A stretch of DNA of 64,000 bases from Antedon mediterranea (lineage: Eukaryota; Echinodermata; Crinoidea; Comatulida; Antedonidae): assembly GCF_964355755.1 (NCBI RefSeq), contig NC_092678.1, positions 3,544,922 through 3,608,921 of the forward strand. The letters are read 5' to 3'. Below are positions 36,106 to 48,169 of this stretch, piece by piece. The position numbers and the translations under genes were made by a program. Under the pieces are notes generated by a model. That model searched no databases and was not told where the DNA came from. It was given only the letters and a program-made list of their open reading frames with translations. Position 1 is the stretch's first letter. Each line of letters begins with the position of its first letter.

Positions 36106-39100
36106 TTAACGTTGAGATAATATGCTTGAACCTTTCTTGGATGATAGAATTCTTGGAAGACTACTGTAAAAATAATAACGATAATAAATGTCATCAATAT
36201 TATGTGTCATTTTTTCTGTCAATATGATTCTGCAAAAATTATTCCTTCTTTAAGATAACAGTTAAAGGCATGAAGGAATTAGTTTAGGCTGAACTAATTT
36301 CTTCATTTTTTAAGCATATAATATTATTATGTTTTACCGTGTCGGTGTCAGTGATTCGCGTTTTAACAAGTCTCCGTTCTCAATGAAAGATTTGATTGGT
36401 TTTGATGGTTGTTTCTTTTCATAAGCTTCAATGAACTCTCGCCTTAGTGGTAGCCCAAGAGGATTCATGTCGCGCTGCTGACTGTTATCATTTTTCTGCG
36501 TATATTTTTCTTCCATGTTCAATGGATTATCGATTATGTTTTCATGCATCGACAGAAATAAAGGTATATATGCCATGTAGTCTATGAAAGATATCTGAAA
36601 AATAAACGAAAAGAGGATATTTAAATGCTGAATTAAAATGCAGAATTGATAATTGTCATTGAAACATGAAACATTCCCCTATCGACATGTGTTCGTTGGT
36701 AGGTACAATTATAATGCAACTTACGTCACTGTATTCATTTGGTTTCATTAATTTCATGACGTATTGCTCCTGTGCTCTATTTAACCCGCCAGCTCTCAGT
36801 TCAATTTGTAATGATTCGGAAGTGATATGGTTGTCACTTCGTTCAGAATTCACGTTACAATAAAACATCGCCTGCAAAAGTAGTAGAATGATAAAGATCA
36901 AATAAGTTAAAACTGCCTCAATATAGATTTATTTTAACGACATGTTTTGGGCATAGCCCCCATCATCAGGTGAAAAGAATTGTAACAAAGGATAACATAT
37001 ATAGAATGGTAATATACTAAGTCAGGAATAATAGGCATTATTAACTTAGAAATAGTGATTTCATTTTAGTTTACATTATCTTATTAGGGAAATGGACTGT
37101 AGATAATACATGATATATATAGTCATATATTAAGTACAGTATTGGCTTTAAAGAATCATAGGCCTACTGCTGTATTTTGTAATATGGTTCTTGTCTTTTA
37201 AACACTGCAATACTACGTACCTTGTATAGTTCCATTTTACGTTCTATATCCATCAAATCAGATATGTCAATTAAATGTTGACTGATCGGGCTGTAAGTAA
37301 AAAAAAAATTAACCAAAAAGTTAAGCATGTATAACGTTGGCAATTAAATTATGTACAAGTATTGTGGCGTAAAGTTATGCCAACTCACTCCATTGTGCAC
37401 ATTCTTTCTCCAAGTGCAGCCATAACTGAAAACATTTTGAATGTAATCATTGAATGTTCGTCGATATTCAATACCTAGAAAATAAAAACGGTTACATTAT
37501 AATAACACTTTGAACATGTTTCAGTCTGCCTTTCCATATTACAAACTTAAGATCATAGTCATCTTGGTCCACGTCTTTGTATCGTCAAGTTTGTTGTTTG
37601 TTTATTTTTATTTACCTTGAGGGCGTATGCAAGTTGTTTGGGTTTAAGTGTCTGTAAAGTTGGTATCCCTTCGATTGCTCCCTTAAGCTCCTGTAAAATA
37701 AAACAATTGGCATTTATGTTCCTAATTGAATCAATTACTATCGTAGGAATGATTAGTAAAGGTGATAGCATTTGAAAATGAAATACGCACATTTAAATTG
37801 ATGACGCAATTGAAATCGTCATCCTCAACAACAAATGCTTTGCCGTACGGATCAAGCTTTCTTTTTGCCACAAGTCTAAAATGCGATATGTAATCTATGG
37901 AACTATCTGTAGGAGGAGAAAAAAAACCAATTATTAATTTGTTTTACAGACATTAGAATGATAAAAAGTCGATGGACGTGCAGGCGAGATATATCGTGGA
38001 TGTGACATATTCTAAGAAAAGATGAAGATGAACCAGAAAAGGTAGGCTTTGACCGTTACCTCTTTCATCAATAAATATCGCTCTTTTGTCCCCTCGTTGT
38101 TTGTAGTCGTTCAGTTCTTCCGCTGTTGTCAGTACATCATCCAAATGTTTTTGGAGAACTTCACCATTTTTGCGAAAGGCATGCAGTACTTTCTTGATTC
38201 CAGTAACTGGAAAAAAATCACACCATTGAGAAGGAAATATTATTGAGAATGATAATAAATGTACGTTTTCTTATTATAACTACTGTACCTTGCCAATAAG
38301 ACTACTAGGCCTACTTACATTTTACTCGGCCACCTTCAGTTGGCGTCTTTGGCGGCGGTGGTGTTGGTTGAAAACCTCCCCACGATTCATTTTCCAATAT
38401 GATAGTCTTGGGATTAATCAGTAACGTTGGTTGTGAGACCAGTTTCCCATCCTCGTCAATAATTACTGATTCGGCGTCATCATCATCATCTGCCGCCACT
38501 GTTCCATCCATCTTTAGACGAATTTTACCAACGAATTTGCCTGCGGCGCGCATGCTCTGTGGGATTTTCACTCGAATTCTGGTACCATCTGGAGCGGTTA
38601 GTTCCAGCATTTCACCTATGATAAATAGGATAACAGTTCGAAAATTGTTACGCTATTATTGTAACTGTGAGACGGCCATGCTTTTCTTATCTTATTACTT
38701 AATAATCTCAAACTAAAATTGTAATGTTGCTAACATAGTGTTCATTTACGCTTGCGAGTATTGAAATGTTATTTATAATCATCTCCAAATGACTCACTTT
38801 TGGCTTTGTCTTTTTTGCTTTTTCCCTTGCGAGGTTTGTCTTTATTTCCAAACCTGTAAATGCAAAAGTACATACAAATTTACATTTATTCAGTTACTTT
38901 TTTCCAGTGTATGATGCTTAAAATTCAGTGAATGTTTTACTTACACTCCATCGTCCGAACTGTCATCGGATTCGTCACCTTTTCCTTTTCTACCACCTTT
39001 CTTCTTTTTGCCTTCTTTTAATTTCTTGATTACTTTTTTAATTTCTTCGTCTCCCATTTCGTCAATATCTACTTCATCTTCTTCACTATCAGACCCGTGT

Positions 39101-42100
39101 CCTGCCTTTCCTCTATTATAGAGAATATTAGAATAAATGATTGACATACAATAATATGGAGTTTGCATCATTACATTATAATTCATCATCCACATTTTGA
39201 CAAAATACTGATTTAACAATTACCTTTTATCTTTTAATCGGATTTTTGCTTTCAGAATATTCTTTGATAATTGTCTCTCGTCCTTTAATTTCTTTTTCTT
39301 CTTCTCTTTGACTCTCTTCTTTTCTCCTTCACTTAGATCACTGTCTATACCACTAATTTCGTCGCTGTTGACACTTTCGATTGAACTAGCGGAGCTCATT
39401 CGTTCCATCTCCTTTTTCAGTTCAACCACACGCCTATGAAAACGAATAAGTGTCATCGTTACATAATGTATTATATAATTTCTAATTATTCAATTAATTC
39501 TCAGCTCTCGTACCTTATTTGAGTTTGAACCAAAGCAGCTGTACCCAACCTCTTCAACTTTATTAACTTATTTTCAAGCAATGTTTTTATTCATACCTCC
39601 GTTTTTCTTTTTCCTTCTTTTTGGCTTTCCATTCTTCTTTCTTCTTCTCAGTTTTCTCCTCAAATCTCTTCGCTTTCTTTGCTTCCCTTTTCTGTAATTT
39701 CTTTTCTGCTATTAAAACTTTCCTCTCCTCATCTCCTAAGTTACTGTCTACGTCAGAAATGTCGTCACTACCTACACTGCTGACGTCACCAACGCTACTT
39801 ACCGGGCTCATCTTGCCTCTATTTCTATCAAAGTATTAACATAATTTGTTGATTACAAATATTGAATCTAAGAAAGTTATTTATTTGTTTATAATTTAAA
39901 GTAATAAAATTAGAACCTACTTTCGTCTTTGTTTTTTTTTCTCTTCTTTCTTTTTCTTTTTCTCCTTAATCTTCTCTTGTTTTTCAATTCTTTTTGTTTC
40001 CCTCTTTTCTTCTCGATCTTTCTTTCTTACTCCTTCCTTTTGTTCTTGCTTTTCCGCCTGTTTCTCTTGTTTTTTCTTTTCCTTCTTTTCTTGTTTCAGT
40101 CGTTTCAATTCCTCTTTTGTATAGTCGCCTTCAATACTTGATAGATCACTACTATCAACACTACTAACGCTACTGGCACTGCTAACAGCCGAGCTACTCG
40201 AAGGGCTGTACATTGATGAACTGTAATATAATAAACAGAAAACTTTATTGATATAATTGTCCTTGTTTATTTTATCATAGACCTATTTTAGTTTCGGCAA
40301 AACGCAATCGTCACAGAATGAAGGTTTGGAAAATCTGTCGCCTGCGTTGCGCGTATATCTTGCGATGCAATTTCTTCTTAGTATGAACAATGAGTTTCTC
40401 TGTTTACGGCTTTTAAAGTTATAAATTGTATATTATGTTAAAAGTTGATTGTTTGTTAAATATTAAAACTTACCCGTCGGAACTGGACTCATAAGAAGAG
40501 TCGCTGTCATATCCCCCAGAACCTATGAAATAAAAGTATATAACGTTTTATTTAATTCTTATAGATAATTTATTCGATGACTTGAATAGTTGATTTAATA
40601 TGTAGATGAAATAATAATTGTATGGTTACAAATCTGGAAGAAGACTCGGTATTATAATAGTTTAAATTAATTAACAACAAGTTTGATAGAAGATAAAGAA
40701 AGCAATAGACAAACAAAGTGTACTACGTGTCCAAAAGTGTGTCAAACCATACAACCACCATGTGCAAAAACCATCTATTTGTGCGGTGTGTACCATCTAT
40801 ACCTGACATACCGTGAAAGCGAAGCTTTTTGCTTGAAACAGTGTGTTGTGCTTTTGACTTATCCGAAGGTTTGGTGATGGATAAAGAATCGCTAGAAAGG
40901 GAATTATTATCCCCGTCATCTGCATTACGACGTCGACCCCACTTTTTATGGCGTCGACGTTTTCCGTGATTACCATGTGATATAGTTGAGTCTTCTGACG
41001 TATTAATTTCGTCACCGGTCTTTTGCGCTCGTTTTCCTTTACGACCTTTTTTCTTCCGTCGCTTTTTAGGTTTACCGTCTGAGTCAAGAGATTTTTCGCT
41101 GCTGTCTGTGTTGGAGGAAGAAGACTCATCATTCGTTTCATGTTTCCGGTGTCGACGGCGCCTTCGTTTTGGTTTGCCGTCTTCGTCTAGTTCACCTTCC
41201 TCATCCTACGTAGATGGGGATATAACAGTAGCAAGATTGTTGTCAATGTATGTTCAGTTGTGATATTGTTTGTGTGTGAAAGTTAACTATTAGATAAAGA
41301 GAATCATTTGCCAGAAACAGAAATTAGAAAGCTTACTGAATACGATGCTGATTGGTCCGATCCGTCATTATCGCTATGTTGTGATTTTCTTCCTTTTCGT
41401 CTCCTTCTCTTTTTACTTCTGTCTTTTCCCCCATCATGTTCGTCTTCATTCGACAACGTTGAGTAATCACTAGAATGACTACAGTCTCGACTTCTCTGAT
41501 TCCTGCGACGTTTCCTACGTTCGCCGTCCTCGCCAACTTCAGATACACTACCAGAACTGTAACTACCGTCGTCGTCTCGATGGCCACCGTCCCTTTTGTG
41601 CCTTCGGTTTCTTCTACCACGCCCTTATTTAAGTATTAAACATGATAATGTTCCCGTACTTCCACAAGTGGGAAGAAGCATTAAGGCAGTGACAACGTGT
41701 TATTACAACTTGTGCAATCAGAAAATAATTAATTGTGAAGAAATGATTTTATCACAATCAGTTACAAAATACAAACCATCCGAAAAAGGTAAAGCGGCGA
41801 CAAATCTGAAGGATGTTTAGTAAAAACAGTTTCATATAACTGTATGATTTATGTATTTTTTATAATTTTTTTTGGCATGGTTGGTATTTTGGTAACCAAG
41901 AAAGTTTAGCTTTAAAGCTAAAGTAGTTATGACGTCAGAGCCGTCATCTGTGTGTGAATACTTAATAGTGCATCATTAAACTTACTTGAATCTGTACTGT
42001 CGTAACTACTTTCATCTGAATATGACTTAGAGTGGTCGTTCGAATGGCGTCTTCGGTGCCGTCGACGACGACGTCGATGATGACTCCCATCTGTTTCATC

Positions 42101-45100
42101 ACTTCCACTAACACTTCTTTGCGATCTGGAATAATATAGATTAAAGAAGTAAAATGATATTCAGTTGTATTTGATTGAAAGGAAAATGCCGTTTTTAACT
42201 AAACTAAAAAACAGTAATTTAAAAAAAAAATGCATACCCACTTCGCCGTCGTCTTCGTCTGCGCCGCCTATTACCATTTCTTGATTGTTCTGAACCACTC
42301 GAATTATCACTGTAACTCCGGCGTCGTCGACGTCTATTCCTACGTTTGTTTCCTCCACTACTATCATTATCATCATCACTGTAATCACTAGATTGGCTTC
42401 TTCGTCGTCTGTGACCGTGCTTACCATGACGTCGATGACGTCGGTGTTTGTTGACCTCTCCGTCTTCATTGTCGCTTTCACTGTAACTGCTAGAGTGTGA
42501 CCGACGCCGCCTTCGTCGGGTTTTTCCATCTAAAAAATAAATAAAATTCAAATACTATTCACACATAAGCCTACATCGAAAACACCATAAAAACATTGTT
42601 AGTAAATTAACACTGTAAGCAGTGAATGCAGCAAAAAAAATGTATTAGCTTACCATCTCTACTCTTACGACGCCGTCTACGAGTCTTTTTGACGTGTGTT
42701 GTTCCTCCGGCACTGACGTATGACTCTTCTGAAAATGAGGAACTTCGATCACGACGACGGTGTCGCCGACGACGACGGCGTCTACTTCCGCCTCCAACGC
42801 TTCCAACACCGCTTTCATTGTCACTATCGTCTCCTCCTTTCCCATCCCTGAAGTTTAGAAAAATCGATTTTTTTAATAGTTTGTTTGTATATTTATTGAT
42901 TTTTAGTTGTAGTGATAACATGAAATTAGAACGAGAAACCATCATTTTGAAAAGTCAGACATCATGTGTTATTAAAAAGTCCTAAATTAACGCACAATAT
43001 AATCATATATCAGGCTACTATATCGTCACACAAACTCTGGTTCCTTTCATCGTGAAATGTAATTACCTTCTTCTGTGTCTACGTCGTCTGCCTCCTTTCC
43101 CGCCGACAACTTGACCTTGCCTGACACTCTCTAAACTCTCTTGGTATGCACTGTCGTTTCGAATTTTATGAACTGTTGAAAAATAATTAATTAACTGTAA
43201 AAATTCAAGTTTCATTTGCCATTTGGCATCAAATGCGAATGTTGTTTCAATATCGAGGCTTGTCTCTATAGTTTATTTCATTCCCTACGGACTAGCAATT
43301 GAATGTGGCTACTTTAAAAAGTTGTGCTATTCTATAACCAATACAAATAATACTCTGTACCTTCGACATATGCACCATCTTCGTTCACAACATATTTCTT
43401 CTTTGAGCTAACAAAATCTTCAAGTTTCTGGTCAGCGCTGAGACCTAGTATTCGCCTGGCTGCTACGTCATCTGTCTTCATTTCTTGGTACTCGTTCTCT
43501 GTTACGTACACGTACTGTTTGATTAATTTCCCGCTCTTTGTTCGTACGTACGTCTTCACTTTCCTTTTTTCTACAAGTATAAGAATTTTAATTATCAGTT
43601 CGTTTAAGATCATTTTTAAAGTAATGATTAACTAGTTGATCAGTAAACTGTAACAATAATATTGACCGTAGTAACACGTTAATATTAGTATTATTTCAGT
43701 GTAAATAGACCTTTCAATATTTTTAATCTATATTTATATATATATATAATTTGAGATAAGCTTGGTTCCCACTAGCGACGCAACACAAGGACGTAACGCA
43801 ACGCAAGCGTTTTAACCAATGACAAGCGAAGTTATAGACAGGTAGCAATCACAAGCGAATAAGCCATCGCTTGTGATTGGTCAATTCACTTGCATTGCGT
43901 TACGTCCTTGCGTTGCGTCGCTAGTGGGAACCACGCTTAAGGGAAAAGGGGTTTGCTATTGTAAAACTCGTTGGTGAACTGATGACAAAAAATGCCAAAA
44001 TGTGTGTAATACGTGTAGTTCCATTTTAAAGCGTTTTATAATACTGGCAGTGGCCCAATTTTATTTCGTATGAAATGTAATCTTACGTTGTGTTGCTCGA
44101 AGGAACGTCTTGTGTTCTTCTTCCTCTCTTAGTTTTGCTAGCCTTTTTGCTGTCACAACCGCTTGTTGTTTCGATTTCTAAAAGCAAAAAATATATAGCC
44201 TTAAACTTCGGTTTAAAAATACAAAGGGATTTGCACTTTATAAGACTATCTCATAAGTGCTTCCGACACAGCGTGTAAATGATTGTATTGATTTAGTATC
44301 TCCTTAAATCAATATTAATGTCACATAATTAACTTGGCTTCTATTCGTGTCCAAGGCTCGTGAATTAAATGTATTCAAATATTTAAATACATTAATATTA
44401 AATGTTGAATTGTAAATCAAATACTTACATCTTCGATGACATCTAAGATTTGTTTAATATACGAAAAACTGTGTCTGAATCCACCTCCAACACGCACAAA
44501 TTTATGCTAGAAGAAAAAACAAAACAATACGTTTAGTTTACAAATTTGGACTAAACATACCACGTGTTACCGTTGCAATAAGTAATATTAAATATAAAAT
44601 AAAATGGTACGATGTGCTCTTCCCAAAACAAGTTAAGCCTAGATATTGTTGTAATCCAGGCCGGTTAATATCGATTAAAATAACAATTTACGGAGGACAT
44701 ACAAATTAGGCTAGTCAGTAGACCTAGACCTATTAAGATGAAATAAAGCGCGTGGCTGTTGTCATAGTGTTGACCTTGCTAAAACAATTATGTACCACTC
44801 ATATCTGATTGTTATCCCAACATAATTACCAAATGTCAAAACTTAATAAAAAATTAAAAAACGACTGTATTTGTTTGATTCGAATGTAATTAGAGAAGTC
44901 CCTGGGCAGGTAACTACCAATCAGATTGCACATGCAAAACTCTCCCTGTGGGCCAAGTACTCTTTATCTTAATATCCGTAATACTTGTTTACGAGTTGAA
45001 AAACATGAATAAATCTGGGGCACTAATTCCCAAAATCGCCACTGTGTACATAACCGATGTTCGGATGAAAAAGAACAATAGAAATGATAGACAATATAAT

Positions 45101-48100
45101 TTACTTAAGCAGTAAATGTCAATACTATCTTAATGTAAGCAAATACTGTATACATCATTTTTGTTAAGACAAACTTTTTTAATGGTTAAAGCTTATTTTA
45201 CTGAGTAGATCCACATGTACACGTTTCAAGCTATGGTTTGGAGAATATTAAATGACTATTCTTTCGCGTTTGAAATTGTGTTAAAATGCTGATAATGAAC
45301 ATTGATGTAATACATTGTCTATTTATCCTTAACCATTTATAACATTTTATCTATTCACCCTTTCGCACGCTGAATGATCAGTTTTGAGTTGGCATCGGAA
45401 ACAGTCGTCTGGACCAAGGCTCTGTTGGAAAAAAAGTTTGAGTGTAAATAGAGATGGCTGTAGAACCAGGGAAGAGTTAACTCTTCCCTGGTAGAACACA
45501 ATGATTAGATCGATTCTAGCTGATATTGATTTATATTCTGTAACATTGACAATACATGTTACTCGTCGTCGTGTCTATATTACAATGTATAACCTATGGC
45601 TTTGTCGATATCGTCAAAAAAAATATACAAATGGCGTTCTCGTCTTGTTTCTTGACGCCGCCAGTCCCATCGCCGCCGTTGTTCGGATACATTCGTGTTC
45701 ACATAGCTAGTCGCAGTAGTCTGTTCATTTTCATATTGTTCATATTTATACGAATTGTGAATTACACAAACAAAATATCCTTACACTCTTTTTCTTTTCA
45801 AAACGTGGTCTGTCTCTTGGCGCTCTTGTTTCTATTGGTGGAGACGACACAAAGCTAATATAGCGTGTTACCTGTTCCCCACGAGAACTCTAAAATATCA
45901 ATAAAGAAATGAAAACAACTATAAGCAACATTATATTTCTTAGCATGATTATAAATTTAAAAAGTATTCACAGTGACTGTAAACATAAGCACAGTGAAGT
46001 TTCTTTTAAATGTATTATTGTTATTAACTTGTTGCAAAAATTCCTAAATTTATAGCGAGCTAATATATCATTAATACTATATATGCATTTTAGTTAGGCC
46101 TATGTAAACATTGTGCATTGGTGTATTTACTTTTATGTGATCGTCACTACAATAGGAGGTAATCTTTCACACTCGTGGTCCCCGAGAGGAATCATTACAG
46201 GTCAAGGAAAATGACCCCCACGTTTTGTCATGACGACCAAATAATGTCAACAGGTAGATGTTAACATGAATGTGTCACATGTGTTAACATTAATATAACA
46301 CACTCGAACATGTAAACAATACATTATGATAGATTGAGAACAGGTGAAACGATACCACCATAAATATATATAACTTCCTCTGTGTCGTCTAACCATTAGG
46401 CCCTTACATCTTTGTTATTATCAGTAAATTTTATAATGATGATAATATTTATTTGTACACTCCATTTACACCGTGGCACTCAACACCTTACAATGTACTA
46501 AAAACTATGAGGATATAAGAACTAAACAGATATGTGGGACATCCTCGAAAGGACAAATGTAGATATACAGGGTCTTGGGATTTTTGCGATGAAATAATGT
46601 TAATCTCTTTTATTCAATTTTTATTCAAGCGTTTTTATTGTAGGAGCCTGTTTCTAAAAAAAAAAAAAAGTGCCGTTTTCGGTGAAAACGGTTTATAAAA
46701 ATAAAAAAATTGCTCCATGGAAACCGTTTTAAAAACTGATGTTTAATGATCGAGACTGGAATCAATCGTGTTTTTTAAACCGTATCTAAAAATTGGTTCT
46801 TTTTTATAAGGACCCGTTTCTGCTGACAAGAGTCTTTCAAAATACGGTATTTTAAATCCATAATCAGGCCTGGGAATAACTTGTAGCGTTGCCAATTGTT
46901 ACGTTGTAGACAAACAAAGGCGACACGACTTTCTATTTGCAGGTTGACCTTTAATGTTTGGTTAACAAAAGGTTAAGTTTTAATCTAATTAGCACAGTTT
47001 TTAATTGCATGCTTAGTGTACAATGTTGCAAGACGCTACTTCGTTGTAAATATTGTAGGCTAAGCCTTCAGTAATTGTATTTTGTAGCTTCGGTAGGCCT
47101 CATCTTAATAACATTTCGTAGTTTGGAGTTTTAAGATTTTTAGTTTTCCGGGAATTTTTTTCCAAAATCCTAATATTCACAAATGAAAAATGAAAGGTTT
47201 TCGAACTTTGTACTCACCGTTACAGAGGGATGGATTGCTGGAAGTCGTTCTACGTCATCAAGTGACGTTCGACAAATCATCTCGGCTATATCAAGTCTTG
47301 AAACTCCGATGTTCATTACATCTGGAAGATTAAATACTCAAATTATTATATCGCTTTGAACTATAAATGAACTCACATTAGGAATTTTGTGAAATCGCGG
47401 TAAAATTTAGATAGAATTAAAAATAGAGTCGATTCTATTTTGATATAAATTCAAAGTAAACATTTTTTTTTGTTTTCTTTCCATACTGGCGTTTCCAATT
47501 ATAGAACACTTATTAATCTTAACTGTCCGGTCAATAATTGTGGTTCAAACATAAGTTACAAAACCAATGAAAGCACTAATGAATATTCGAAATAGTCGTT
47601 AATAACAACATTTTATATTTACTTTAATAGTGCTTTAATTAATTTGATTAAACAGCAGTTTAAATAAATAAAGACATCTGGTTCATTTCCTATCGCAACC
47701 ACAGTTTATTTATTTATTGTTGGTCAAAGAGAGTTGTAGAATCGTAAGGTAACGGATTCTCCTCCTGTGTGATAGCATTGTTGCTGAACTATGACAAATA
47801 TATTCTTGCTGTTTTAGTAAGAAATTGATTGTAATAGAGATTTAAAAAATTGCTCGGAGAGCCATGCATCCAAGAAAGTATTCACACATGGCAGTCTTAT
47901 AGAATTTTTTCTTTAAAATGTTAAATTAACATTATTTTTTAATAGTTTTACGTACCGAATACATCGGGTAATTCCGGTGCGCATTCTAACATTTCTGGTT
48001 GAAGTAGCATCGCCGAGGAATTTGAAATACTTCCTCCTCCCATTCCATTAGTTCCCCCTCCTATTCCATTACTTCCACTTCCCATTCCATTACTTCCTCC

Positions 48101-48169
48101 TCCTAGTCCTTTACTTCCTCCTCCTATTCCATTCTTGTTGCCAAGAGGTGGAAACATCTGATCACCCAT
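36106..48169 (-). CDS. Large Arg/Ser-repeat protein with C-terminal EF-hands
   Basis: I do not recognise this by name. Exons (minus): 47956-48169, 47218-47321, 45872-45889, 45359-45421, 44429-44506, 44087-44177, 43361-43570, 43067-43172, 42654-42847, 42238-42529, 41986-42125, 41337-41623, 40812-41205, 40474-40522, 39921-40220, 39597-39824, 39224-39433, 38945-39112, 38798-38853, 38319-38615, 38060-38206, 37791-37906, 37616-37690, 37389-37474, 37221-37290, 36725-36871, 36338-36594 and 36106-36163, giving 1,484 aa in one frame. N-terminus: Gly/Asn/Ser repeat. Residues about 95-260: compact region with VRVGGGF. About 260-746: alternating Arg/Lys runs and Ser/Asp/Tyr blocks. About 746-1048: three related Ser-then-Lys/Glu exons and an acidic exon. 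About 1067-1166: basic/acidic segment with LELTAPDGTRIRVKI. About 1215-1390: EF-hand-like domain with one canonical loop DDDFNCVINLNE and three degenerate ones. No signal peptide or membrane helix. The weakest calls are the 18-nt exon and the last exon. Confidence 0.75.
43758..43938. mobile_element. 181-bp palindromic MITE, copy 2
   Basis: Same length, ends and interior as the copy at 14596-14776, here inside an intron of the large minus-strand gene. It keeps longer self-complementary arms (GCGACGCAACACAAGGACGT versus ACGTCCTTGCGTTGCGTCGC), so it may be the better-preserved copy. Flanks suggest a TA target duplication. Confidence 0.9.
45465..45492. repeat. 28-bp perfect palindrome
   Basis: ACCAGGGAAGAGTT is followed directly by its reverse complement, with no loop. 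It lies 44 bases upstream (in gene orientation) of an exon of the large minus-strand gene. Confidence 0.85.
46644..46870. mobile_element. Degenerate relative of the GGGCCTGTTTCTA element
   Basis: Begins GAGCCTGTTTCTA and shares with the element at 55975-56804 blocks such as AAAATTGCTCC, GGAAACCG, ATCGAGAC and GGACCC(G/A)TTTCTGCTG. The right end is decayed. It lies in an intron of the large minus-strand gene. Confidence 0.65.
48050..48135 (-). repeat. 21-bp coding minisatellite (Gly-rich heptad)
   Basis: On the minus strand, exon 1 of the large gene repeats a roughly 21-base unit encoding N-G-(I/M)-G-G-G-(S/T), about five times, with third-position changes. It is prone to length change. Confidence 0.8.

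Noticed and set aside
36942-36990. CCCCCATCATCAGGTG-type sequence resembling terminators or CRISPR spacers
   Set aside because: It is a single occurrence in an intron of a eukaryotic gene. No regular repeat-spacer array exists anywhere in the window.
39621-40141. Plus-strand Phe/Leu-rich frames
   Set aside because: They are the reverse of the Lys/Glu-rich exons of the large minus-strand gene.
45501-45858. Plus-strand 69- and 100-aa frames in an intron
   Set aside because: No splice or family support. They probably reflect local GC-rich sequence, though an optional minus-strand exon cannot be excluded.
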